Program-made: the position numbers and the translations under genes
In this document: positions 18,009 to 24,963 of the stretch, piece by piece
How positions within the stretch are numbered: the stretch's first letter is position 1
Layout: the number at the start of each line of letters is the position of its first letter
Origin: JAWXBG01 sp044375415
Lineage (GTDB): Bacteria > Bacteroidota > Bacteroidia > Flavobacteriales_D > Sanyastnellaceae
Reading direction: 5' to 3'
Assembly (NCBI GenBank): GCA_044375415.1
Contig: JBILMS010000045.1
Coordinates: forward strand, 1-28,773
DNA: 28,773 nt
Notes under the pieces: generated by a model
Seen by the model: only the letters and a program-made list of their open reading frames with translations
Told to the model about the DNA's origin: nothing
The model's database searches: none

Positions 18009-18103
18009 TTAGGGGTGAGGCCCTCGAAGATAAATGGTCTCTACATTGGGAAAATCTAGAAGGCACTCTTCAATCCAAATCTACACCTTGTCATTGGCGG
18101 TAA

Positions 18104-18214
18104 GCGCTCAAAGAGCGCGCATCGAGGGATTTCTCACCCGAGGCTTAAGCCACCGGGCTCGATAGAACGACCGAATCCTCACAGATTAACTTCATATAAG
18201 AAGGGCTTAAGCCC
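18104..18214. repeat. Nested palindrome cluster with CTTAAG cores
   Basis: In order: a GCGCTC/GAGCGC hairpin with AAA loop (18104-18118); outer arms ATCGAG (18121-18126) and CTCGAT (18158-18163) enclosing CCCG (18137-18140) and CGGG (18154-18157) around the palindrome GGCTTAAGCC (18142-18151); and a 12-bp palindrome GGGCTTAAGCCC (18203-18214). This is reminiscent of REP-like folded elements. No transposase gene is nearby. Confidence 0.7.
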
Positions 18215-18302
18215 ATGTAAAAAGTAACGTTTTCAATTAAATACTAGGCAAGACATGCAGCCTAACTCGAAGACAAAACTTCAATCACAACGCCAACACA
18301 TT

Positions 18303-18330
18303 CATAATTCATAACTCATAATTCATAACT
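18303..18330. repeat. Short tandem repeat, 2 x 14 bp
   Basis: CATAATTCATAACT occurs twice head to tail (18303-18316 and 18317-18330), followed by a partial TATAAC. It lies just after the stop of the SDR gene. Confidence 0.85.
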
Positions 18331-18346
18331 TATAACCCATCACCGT

Positions 18347-19057
18347 TCATTTCACCTTCCTATCCGGACGAATCATGATTTCGCTGATGACAGCGTCTTC
18401 GGGAGCGGCAATACAGTAGAGTATAGCTTCGGCGATAGAATTGGGATCGAGTCCGGAGGCGAAATATGGAACGTAGTCTTTCAAAAGCGCTTCGTTGTCG
18501 GTGCGACTTATAAAGGGTGTGTTCACTGCTCCCGGCATGATGGTTGAAACGCGGATTTTCCCTGCTAATTCGAGTCGTAAACTTTCACTAATTGCCAAAA
18601 CGGCATGTTTGGTAGAGGCATAAACTCCTGAATTAGCAAAGACATTTCGAGAGGCCACCGATCCTAGATTTACCACCAAACCACGTGAGTTTATTAAGTG
18701 TGGTAATGATACATGAACGCAATTGAGAAGCCCCTTCACGTTTACATCTACCATTTCGTGCCAATGGTTTATAGAACCCTCGGCAATAGGGTCAAAAAAA
18801 CCGAGGCCGGCATTGTTTACTACGACGTCCAATACGCCATGACGATCAATAATTCCTCCAATGGCCGCTTTCACTTCCTCGTAATTTCGAACATCCATTG
18901 TTACGATTTCAATAGATGAGGGTATTTGTTCTTTAAGGATTGCTGCTTTCTCGGTATTTCGAGCGGAAACGATTACGCGATATCCCTTGGTATTGAGTAA
19001 AAGAGCTGTGCTCAGACCGATACCTCCGGTAGCGCCGGTAATTAGAATTGTTTTCAT
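18347..19057 (-). CDS. Short-chain dehydrogenase/reductase (SDR family)
   Basis: A classical SDR of 236 aa that transfers hydride between NAD(P) and an alcohol/ketone substrate in the cytoplasm. It has TGATGGIG (residues 7-14) for cofactor binding, NNAG (81-84), catalytic Ser133 in LGSVAS, and Tyr146/Lys150 in YASTK. Arg33 after the second strand (VSARN) suggests a preference for NADP, which is an inference. The substrate cannot be read from the sequence. The ATG at 19057 is 72 bp from the divergent start of the SpeD-like gene, so the two genes may share a regulatory region. Confidence 0.93.
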   Translation of the reverse strand: MKTILITGATGGIGLSTALLLNTKGYRVIVSARNTEKAAILKEQIPSSIEIVTMDVRNYEEVKAAIGGIIDRHGVLDVVVNNAGLGFFDPIAEGSINHWHEMVDVNVKGLLNCVHVSLPHLINSRGLVVNLGSVASRNVFANSGVYASTKHAVLAISESLRLELAGKIRVSTIMPGAVNTPFISRTDNEALLKDYVPYFASGLDPNSIAEAILYCIAAPEDAVISEIMIRPDRKVK

Positions 19058-19114
19058 GGGGTGAATTTACGTTGCGATTGTCTGGCGATTTTTTACTTGA
19101 AGAATCGTTTTATA

Positions 19115-19122
19115 TATATTTG
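19115..19122 (+). promoter_or_regulatory. -7 box (TAnnTTTG) before the polyamine-type operon
   Basis: TATATTTG matches the Bacteroidota -7 consensus and ends 7 nt before the ATG at 19130, implying a very short or absent leader. The best -33 candidate, CTTG with TTG at 19097-19099, is spaced by only 15 nt, shorter than the usual 17-19, so support is moderate. Confidence 0.4.
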
Positions 19123-19129
19123 GTCAGTT

Positions 19130-19486
19130 ATGAATTCCTATACCCCCGGTCTGCACATAATAGGTGATATCGAAACCGATGCCACTCTTGAGTTATCAGA
19201 TGTTTCGCTATTGCGTGAGTTGATAAATTCGCTCCTCGATTTGAACGGCTTGGTAAAAGTAGGCGAGGTCTATCACACTTTTCCGGAGGCCGGATATACC
19301 GCTACGATATGCCTCACCGAATCTCATATTTCGGTGCATACTTGGCCGGAATACGGAAAAGTTACTTACGATGTTTTTCTGTCGAACTATATGAAAAACA
19401 ACGATCATAAGTGTAGAGCAATTTTTCAGGAACTCGCTGATTTTTTTAAGTCAAAAAAATTGCAACAAACCGAAATCCGAAGATGA
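19130..19486 (+). CDS. AdoMet decarboxylase-family pyruvoyl enzyme (SpeD-like)
   Basis: Class 1b AdoMetDC proenzymes self-cleave at Glu-Ser to create a pyruvoyl group and normally make decarboxylated AdoMet, the aminopropyl donor for spermidine. The 118-aa protein has GLHIIGDI near the start and ESHISVHTWPEYG (residues 64-76), with cleavage expected between Glu64 and Ser65 and the processing His at H70. The position matching the catalytic Cys of the Thermotoga-type enzyme (20 residues after the cleavage Ser, usually DVFTC) is Ser85 (DVFLS). This is odd, because some SpeD homologues are known to have become arginine or ornithine decarboxylases. The frame opens at GTG 19061, but ATG 19130 gives the family N-terminus and follows the promoter box. 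First gene of the operon; its stop overlaps the next ATG (ATGA). Confidence 0.88.
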   Translation: MNSYTPGLHIIGDIETDATLELSDVSLLRELINSLLDLNGLVKVGEVYHTFPEAGYTATICLTESHISVHTWPEYGKVTYDVFLSNYMKNNDHKCRAIFQELADFFKSKKLQQTEIRR

Positions 19487-20112
19487 GTTATCTACCGGAA
19501 AACTGCACTTGTGGGGCTAAAATGAAAATCCGCGTCTCCGGTCGGCGACACTTTGTTTGTTTATCCTGTCAGAAGATTTGGGACCACTTAGGTATGACCG
19601 AAAAGTTTGAAATGCCGGAACTTGTGGATATTGGTTCATCCTGGAAAATTGGTACTAAATTGCTTGTGGATGAGGTCAAATGGGAAATTATTGGCTGCAA
19701 TCAAATGATATGTGAGAATGAAAATATGCAGTGGTGGACTCTCTGCGACGAAAAGGGTAATAGCAAATATCTAATGGATGCCTGGGGACAATTATCATGG
19801 ATATATGATGAAGAAAGTAAATGGAGTCCCGCTGATTTTGCATCGATAGAAGCCGATAGTAAATTGGAATATGCAGGTCTAAATTTTTTGGTCTGGCAAA
19901 TAGATAGAATAGAGCAGTTGATCGTAAAAGGAGAAACAGGTTTACCTCTCACGTCTAATGAAAGGCCATTTTTAATATTTCTAGCTTGTAACGATCAGCC
20001 ATTTTCTATTGTTTGGATTCGGAGTTCAACTTCACTTGTGTATTTTAGGCAAGAAAATATTAAAACGCCCATCATAGTGGATAAACCCATAACAGGTAGA
20101 GTAGGATTTTAG
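19483..20112 (+). CDS. Zinc-ribbon protein with DUF4178-like domain (first copy)
   Basis: The 209-aa soluble protein starts in an ATGA overlap with the SpeD-like gene. Cys8/Cys10 and Cys26/Cys29 make a likely N-terminal zinc ribbon. Residues about 50-115 (SWKIGTKLLVDEVKWEIIGC, then QWWTLCDEKGNSKYLMD and GQLSWIYDEE) resemble the DUF4178 pattern, a small beta domain found next to DUF350 and spermidine-synthase-like genes. A second such domain may follow (about 120-205) but is too diverged to claim. No membrane segment and no catalytic motif are visible. A cytoplasmic regulatory or adaptor role in the operon is inferred only. DUF4178 assignment is moderate; the next gene is a clearer relative. 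Confidence 0.72.
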   Translation: MSYLPENCTCGAKMKIRVSGRRHFVCLSCQKIWDHLGMTEKFEMPELVDIGSSWKIGTKLLVDEVKWEIIGCNQMICENENMQWWTLCDEKGNSKYLMDAWGQLSWIYDEESKWSPADFASIEADSKLEYAGLNFLVWQIDRIEQLIVKGETGLPLTSNERPFLIFLACNDQPFSIVWIRSSTSLVYFRQENIKTPIIVDKPITGRVGF

Positions 20113-20113
20113 T

Positions 20114-21415
20114 ATGAGCAAAGAACTTCTCAAAGGATTTTTTTGTCCGAAGTGCAAAAACACGGCGGAGATCATGCTACCCAATAAATCTAAGTTTTAT
20201 GGATGCGCGAACTGCGGAGCATTATCTAAATTACATGTTAGAGAATTATCCCTTGTACAGGAGTTTGAAACACCCTTCGATATAATTATTAAACCGAGAA
20301 TGGAATTTACTTTCGATGGAATTCCATTCACGGTATTGTCGCATTCGAGAAAAAAAGTAGTTGGCTCTCCCTACTTATGGGACGAATTCCTTCTTTATCA
20401 TCCCGATCATCCTTTGCGTTCATTGAGCATGAATCAAGGGTATTTTCACCTCATGGAGAAAATTGACAAGATCAATGCTGTTCCGGGGTATCATATGACC
20501 TATGAGAATAGGGACTATCAGAAATTTTCGGATGATCAGGTGGAAACCCTATTCGTTTGTGGAGAATTGCCTTCCGGAACATTTAAAACAGGGACCTACA
20601 CTGAGTATATATGTCCTCCAAACGTGCTCAGTCGCGAACGATATGATAGTAGTATTCAATGGTGGCACGGACGATATATTGATGGTGACGATGTCGTAAG
20701 ATCAGCAAATGAACCGATCGCTATACCCCGATCTTCCGGTGTGGGAGCGGCACAGCCCAATAAATATGCAGGTTCTTCCTCTGCGTATATTTCAAATTTT
20801 GTTCTATTTCTAGTCGCCTTGTTGATAGGTGCTAGCTACTTCTGGAAGCAATCACAACCGGTTGGAGAAATGATTGCAAAAGCTCAAGCTACTAAAGTGT
20901 TAAGCGAACAAGATTCAATTTTGGGAGGATTATTAATCGATTCACTAATCGCGCAGAGAAGTGTTCCTTCGCCTGAATATGCTAAGTCGGCAACCTTTAA
21001 TGTTCCGTCCAATGGAACAGCTTTGGGTATAAACTTTTCGAGTTCAGTTTTGAATTCTTGGGTAACAGTTGAATTAATAATAGTAAACGAGACTAGCGGA
21101 AAGGAAATTTCAACATGGCAGGATATCGAATACTATACAGGATCGGATGAAGATGGAGCATGGCACGAAGGATCGCAGAAACCTCAAATGATCATATCCT
21201 CGCTAGATGCAGGTAATTACCATGTATTAGCCAAAGGAGTTCAGGGAGCGGATAAGTATCAACAAATTGTAAGCATAGATTTTATTTTGGATCCTCCGAT
21301 CAAATCAAATTTCGTTTTATTTCTGATACTCGGACTTTTGGTAATCGCAATCAATTTTGTTCTTAAGCAAAATTTTGAACACCGTCGTTGGGCAAAATCT
21401 GATTTTGGAGAATAA
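20114..21415 (+). CDS. Membrane-anchored zinc-ribbon/DUF4178-like protein (second copy)
   Basis: The 433-aa protein starts one base after the previous stop. It has a CPKC/CANC zinc ribbon (Cys11, 14, 31, 34) and then a DUF4178-like domain (about 60-135), with FDGIPFTVLSHSRK and the characteristic YLWDEFLLYHP (87-97). A second beta-rich part follows (about 140-200). A transmembrane segment lies at about 227-244, then a ~150-residue beta-rich region (about 250-395) with no recognised family, and a second transmembrane segment at about 398-417 with a short basic tail. The topology implies cytoplasmic ribbon and DUF4178 parts, with the ~150-residue region outside the cytoplasm. A sensor or scaffold linking the two sides of the membrane is inferred. 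Paralogous in design to the preceding gene. Confidence 0.78.
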   Translation: MSKELLKGFFCPKCKNTAEIMLPNKSKFYGCANCGALSKLHVRELSLVQEFETPFDIIIKPRMEFTFDGIPFTVLSHSRKKVVGSPYLWDEFLLYHPDHPLRSLSMNQGYFHLMEKIDKINAVPGYHMTYENRDYQKFSDDQVETLFVCGELPSGTFKTGTYTEYICPPNVLSRERYDSSIQWWHGRYIDGDDVVRSANEPIAIPRSSGVGAAQPNKYAGSSSAYISNFVLFLVALLIGASYFWKQSQPVGEMIAKAQATKVLSEQDSILGGLLIDSLIAQRSVPSPEYAKSATFNVPSNGTALGINFSSSVLNSWVTVELIIVNETSGKEISTWQDIEYYTGSDEDGAWHEGSQKPQMIISSLDAGNYHVLAKGVQGADKYQQIVSIDFILDPPIKSNFVLFLILGLLVIAINFVLKQNFEHRRWAKSDFGE

Positions 21416-21419
21416 TACC

Positions 21420-21596
21420 ATGAAAGCAAACATACTTACACATCTAAAGTCGCGCCCAAGGTTAACTATAATCTTCCTTATTGGCATAGCTCTATTTTTT
21501 TTAGTTGAACAGCGAGGATACCGTGTAATGAGCATTTTTGATAAAAACAAACCCGAACCGATGGAAGAAAAATCTTACGGTTCACAACATAAATAA
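21420..21596 (+). CDS. Small single-span membrane protein, 58 aa
   Basis: I do not recognise a family. The ATG at 21420 lies 4 nt after the preceding stop; the frame opens further upstream, but only inside the previous gene. The protein has a basic N-terminus (THLKSRPR), one hydrophobic segment at about 15-29, and a charged C-terminal tail rich in Lys and Glu, which is predicted in the periplasm if the positive-inside rule holds. The next gene begins 2 nt after its stop, so it is embedded in the operon and very probably real. Position between DUF4178-like and DUF350 genes suggests an accessory membrane subunit. Length and composition give no enzymatic clue. Confidence 0.7.
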   Translation: MKANILTHLKSRPRLTIIFLIGIALFFLVEQRGYRVMSIFDKNKPEPMEEKSYGSQHK

Positions 21597-21598
21597 CT

Positions 21599-21820
21599 AT
21601 GATAGCAACTATCCTGGATTCCAAACCTCTGTTGGCATCGATTGTTTATTCGGGCATTGGAATAGCCATTCTGATTGTCACCTTTTGGGTAGTAGAAAAA
21701 ATTACTCCCGAAAATCTTTGGAAAGAAATCGTACATAATAAAAATACCGCATTGGCATTAATGGCCGGGGCATTTATGATTGCCATTGCCATTATTATTT
21801 CGGCGGCACTTCATGGATAA
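21599..21820 (+). CDS. DUF350 (YjfL-like) membrane protein
   Basis: The 73-aa protein fits one DUF350 unit: two hydrophobic segments (about 13-32 and 50-70), the VVEKITPENLWKEI linker where the family has an acidic-Thr-Pro motif, and NTALALMAGAFMIAIAIII, matching the family's N-A-x-A-L...G core. Many family members have two or more such units; this one has a single unit and might oligomerise. The function of DUF350 is not established; genes of this family are often next to envelope-stress or polyamine-type genes. Its last 8 bases overlap the start of the aminopropyltransferase gene (ATGGATAA), which suggests translational coupling. Confidence 0.85.
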   Translation: MIATILDSKPLLASIVYSGIGIAILIVTFWVVEKITPENLWKEIVHNKNTALALMAGAFMIAIAIIISAALHG

Positions 21821-23342
21821 TGTCACTCAACCAAAGCAGGGACGATTTTCATTACTGCTGCTGGTCTCTGTGTTCGTGGTCGCTACGTGCGGACTGATTT
21901 ACGAGTTGGTTGCAGGTGCATTGGCCAGCTATTTGCTCGGCGATAGTGTTACTCAATTCAGCTTAATCATTGGGGTTTATTTGTTTTCAATGGGGATAGG
22001 ATCCTTCCTATCACGGTACTTCACAAGTCATTTGCTTAGTTGGTTTATTCGAATCGAAATATTAGTCGGACTTATCGGCGGTTGTAGTGCCGCAGTGTTG
22101 TTTTTGTTGTTCAATCATGTAGAGTCCTTTCGAATTGTACTGTTTTCTTTTGTGAGCCTTACCGGTGTGATGGTAGGTCTTGAGATTCCCTTACTGATGG
22201 CCATTTTGCGGGATCAGTACGAATTCAGAGATTTGGTTTCACGTGTGTTCTCATTCGACTATGTAGGAGCTCTTCTTGCGAGTATTATTTTCCCACTTCT
22301 TTTTGTTCCTAAACTAGGCCTGATTAAAACTGCATTTTTCTTTGGAATTATCAATACCATTATTGCTCTTTGGGTGAGCTATTCAGTCAAAACCGGTGAA
22401 CGTGGGATTGGACTTTTACGGTTTAATGCATGGATTGTATTATTCATATTGCTGGCGGGATTTGTGTTCTCCGATCGCATCACTAAATATGCCGAAGGTG
22501 ATGCCTACGCACATCACATTGTTTTTGCAAAATCGACGCCCTATCAGCGAATTATTCTCACCGAAAATGAGGATGATTTTAGACTTTATCTTAATGGCAA
22601 TCTTCAATTTTCTTCAAAGGATGAATACCGGTATCATGAAGCCCTTGTTCATCCCGCTGTTCAGTCTGCTGTAAAACCACGTAGGGCATTGGTTCTCGGA
22701 GGTGGTGATGGAATGGCAATTCGAGAGTTGATTAAATACCCTGAACTCGAGGAGATTTTTATAGTTGAGTTGGACCCCGAAATGACTGAACTCTTCACTC
22801 GAAATGAGACTCTTTCTGCATTGAACTCCGGCTCTTTGCTGAATTCAAAAGTTAAGATTATCAATACCGATGCCTTTATCTGGCTTAAAGAAAATCAAGA
22901 AATTTTTGATGTAATCATTGTCGATTTCCCTGATCCTTCGAATTATTCTCTAGGTAAATTGTATAGTATGTCCTTTTATGAAGAGCTGAAAGATCACCTC
23001 AGCGCTGGAGGAACATGTTCGGTTCAAAGTACATCACCCTTATTTGCACGCAAATCATACTGGTGTGTAGAGAATACATGTAGAGCTGCAGGTTTCGCAA
23101 CGTTACCCTATCACGCCTACGTTCCCTCCTTTGGTGAATGGGGATTTATATTATTGAGTCATGATCCTCAATCCTTGTCGTTTATTGATAAGATGGAGTC
23201 ATTTCGATTTATTGATACATCTACATGGCAACAAATGATGCTGTTCCCGCAGGATATGTCGGAATTGGAGACCGATGTGAATCGCTTGAATAACCAGGTT
23301 CTAGTTCAGTATTTTGAAGAGGAGTGGAGTCACTATGAATAG
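21813..23342 (+). CDS. Membrane-fused spermidine-synthase-like aminopropyltransferase
   Basis: The 509-aa protein joins about seven N-terminal transmembrane segments (within residues 12-220) to a SpeE-type domain (about 230-470) on the cytoplasmic side. SpeE enzymes transfer the aminopropyl group of decarboxylated AdoMet to an amine. Motifs are YRYHEALVHP (272-281), the nucleotide-binding loop LVLGGGDG (293-300), VELDPEM (318-324) and IVDFPDP (369-375), which replaces the usual D-x-x-DP active-site strand with all acidic residues kept. The frame opens at 21780, but ATG 21813 overlaps the DUF350 stop by 8 nt and begins a typical N-terminus. Membrane attachment suggests a membrane-embedded or lipid acceptor, or channelling to partners; this is inference. 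The dcAdoMet supplier would be the first gene of the operon. Confidence 0.88.
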   Translation: MDNVTQPKQGRFSLLLLVSVFVVATCGLIYELVAGALASYLLGDSVTQFSLIIGVYLFSMGIGSFLSRYFTSHLLSWFIRIEILVGLIGGCSAAVLFLLFNHVESFRIVLFSFVSLTGVMVGLEIPLLMAILRDQYEFRDLVSRVFSFDYVGALLASIIFPLLFVPKLGLIKTAFFFGIINTIIALWVSYSVKTGERGIGLLRFNAWIVLFILLAGFVFSDRITKYAEGDAYAHHIVFAKSTPYQRIILTENEDDFRLYLNGNLQFSSKDEYRYHEALVHPAVQSAVKPRRALVLGGGDGMAIRELIKYPELEEIFIVELDPEMTELFTRNETLSALNSGSLLNSKVKIINTDAFIWLKENQEIFDVIIVDFPDPSNYSLGKLYSMSFYEELKDHLSAGGTCSVQSTSPLFARKSYWCVENTCRAAGFATLPYHAYVPSFGEWGFILLSHDPQSLSFIDKMESFRFIDTSTWQQMMLFPQDMSELETDVNRLNNQVLVQYFEEEWSHYE

Positions 23343-24963
23343 GCTTTCCGGCAGAAGGGCTTTTGTGCAAAAGCTACTATGGCTTGGTGGCGGCAGCGTA
23401 TTCTTGCCTTCTTTATTCAATTCCTGTTTGCAGCGAAATCAGGTTAAGATTCAAATGATCGATGATTCTCCTCGGGGACATGAACTAAGGGATCGTGAAT
23501 TTCCTGAACCCACCGAAGAAATAATTATTCCTGCAATAATTTTAGGAGGAGGAATAGCGGGCCTTAGTGCTGCAAGAAAATTGTCAGAGCATTCGATTGA
23601 TTTCATTTTGATTGAAATGAACTCAGAGGCGGGAGGTAATTCAAGAGGTGGTAAAAATCAAGTAAGTTCCTACCCATACGGTGCTCATTATCTTCCTTTA
23701 GCAAATCCACAAAACAAAGATCTCATCGAATTTCTGGTACAGAGCGATGTAATCACGGGTTTTGACGAGCATGGAAAAGCAATCTATCGCGAGGAATTTC
23801 TGTGCGCAGATCCGGATGAACGATTGTACATGGATGGATTGTGGCAAGAGGGTATTTTGCCTCATTCTACTTTGAGTGAAACGGATTATGAAGAAGTGAA
23901 CCGATTCGTCGAGAAAATGGAACAATACAGACACATGCGTGGAAGCGATGGTTTGTATGCTTTTGATATACCATTGGACTTTAGTTCCGGCGAAGAAGAA
24001 CTGAGAGGTTTGGATAAAATAACCATTAGTGAGTGGTTGAAAAAAGAGGGATTCGAGAGTGAAACAATTCGTTGGTATATCAACTATTGCTGTCGCGACG
24101 ACTACGGGACTCGATCCGATGAAACCTCTGCCTGGGCAGGAATTCATTATTTTGCATCGCGTAAATCGGAATCTGCTAATGCGGGATTTGATGATGTTTT
24201 GACGTGGCCGGAGGGCAATCTTTTTTTGGTTCAAAAACTTATTGGAACGTTCGGTAATGAACGTGTTCGAGCAAACTCCACAGTATTTGCAATAGCTTCC
24301 GGCAAAAGAGGAATAGAAGTTTCAGTCTTCGATTCGAGTACGGGTAATTCGGTTAAGTACATGGCTCAACGATGTATCGACTGCCTTCCTCTTTTTGTGC
24401 ATAAGAGCATGAAAGGAAATGTAAGTGAAGAAGTAGCTGCTGCATGTAGCAATCTTTCGTATGCTCCGTGGATGGTGGCCAATATGACTTTTTCATCGGC
24501 ACTAGATACCAAAAGAGGAGTACCCTTGAGTTGGGACAACGTTATTAAAGACGATACATCTCTTGGATATGTGAATGCTTGTCATCAACAATTAAAAGCA
24601 GTTCCCGGAGAAGTCGTTTTCACATATTACAAAGCTCTTTGTATGTCGGATCCACAAAGTGAGAGAAGATCAGCGGCTAATCGCACGAATGAACAATGGC
24701 TGGAGGAGATTTTGGCAGAATTGCGTCCGGTGCATGCCGATGTCGATGAAAAACTCAGGGAGGTTGAAATTAAATTATGGGGACATGCCATGCTACGTCC
24801 GACTCTCGGTGCTATTTGGACAGATCGAATGCAGCGACTTGAGCAGTTGAACAAAATCCCCCACGTCTATTTCGCGCACAGCGATCACAGCGGAATTTCA
24901 ATCTTCGAAGAGGCCTTTTCGCAGGGAACAAGAGCCGCTTTAAAACTAATAAAGGAGCTATGA
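23335..24963 (+). CDS. Tat-signal FAD-dependent amine-oxidase-like lipoprotein
   Basis: The ATG at 23335 overlaps the previous stop by 8 nt (ATGAATAG) and follows an AGGAG-like sequence, giving 542 aa. The N-terminus has a twin-arginine motif (GRRAFVQK, Arg7-Arg8), a hydrophobic stretch and a Cys31 after LFNS, so it is a predicted Tat substrate with a possible lipid anchor. An FAD-binding Rossmann motif IILGGGIAGLSAARKL (68-83) is followed by Glu94 at the end of strand 2 and EAGGNSRGG (98-106), as in flavin monoamine oxidases and related oxidoreductases. Tat export would carry FAD already bound and place the enzyme outside the cytoplasm. Oxidation of a polyamine or aminopropyl group made by the preceding enzyme is the natural hypothesis, unproven. 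A desaturase/protoporphyrinogen-oxidase-like relative is possible. Confidence 0.87.
   Translation: MNRLSGRRAFVQKLLWLGGGSVFLPSLFNSCLQRNQVKIQMIDDSPRGHELRDREFPEPTEEIIIPAIILGGGIAGLSAARKLSEHSIDFILIEMNSEAGGNSRGGKNQVSSYPYGAHYLPLANPQNKDLIEFLVQSDVITGFDEHGKAIYREEFLCADPDERLYMDGLWQEGILPHSTLSETDYEEVNRFVEKMEQYRHMRGSDGLYAFDIPLDFSSGEEELRGLDKITISEWLKKEGFESETIRWYINYCCRDDYGTRSDETSAWAGIHYFASRKSESANAGFDDVLTWPEGNLFLVQKLIGTFGNERVRANSTVFAIASGKRGIEVSVFDSSTGNSVKYMAQRCIDCLPLFVHKSMKGNVSEEVAAACSNLSYAPWMVANMTFSSALDTKRGVPLSWDNVIKDDTSLGYVNACHQQLKAVPGEVVFTYYKALCMSDPQSERRSAANRTNEQWLEEILAELRPVHADVDEKLREVEIKLWGHAMLRPTLGAIWTDRMQRLEQLNKIPHVYFAHSDHSGISIFEEAFSQGTRAALKLIKEL

Larger units (their letters stand above)
17795..18021. repeat. 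Distant 10-bp inverted repeat flanking the first palindrome cluster
   Basis: GCCTCACCCC (17795-17804) and GGGGTGAGGC (18012-18021) are exact reverse complements about 207 bp apart. They bracket the two hairpins described next and may be the ends of one repeat element. No target-site duplication was identified. Confidence 0.5.
17582..18346. other. Non-coding 765-bp region packed with inverted repeats
   Basis: No convincing gene is present. Short open frames (for example 17574-17801 minus and 17915-18103 plus) match no family and run through palindromes. The region contains several separate hairpins and palindromes plus a short tandem repeat, listed individually. It reads as a mosaic of intergenic repeat elements between the cytochrome and SDR genes. 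Confidence 0.7.

Noticed and set aside
17915..18103. 62-aa plus-strand ORF containing the PLLWRGVRGEA peptide
   Set aside because: The peptide is the translation of the common GGAGAGGGG-TTAGGGGTGAGG intergenic repeat, not a gene.
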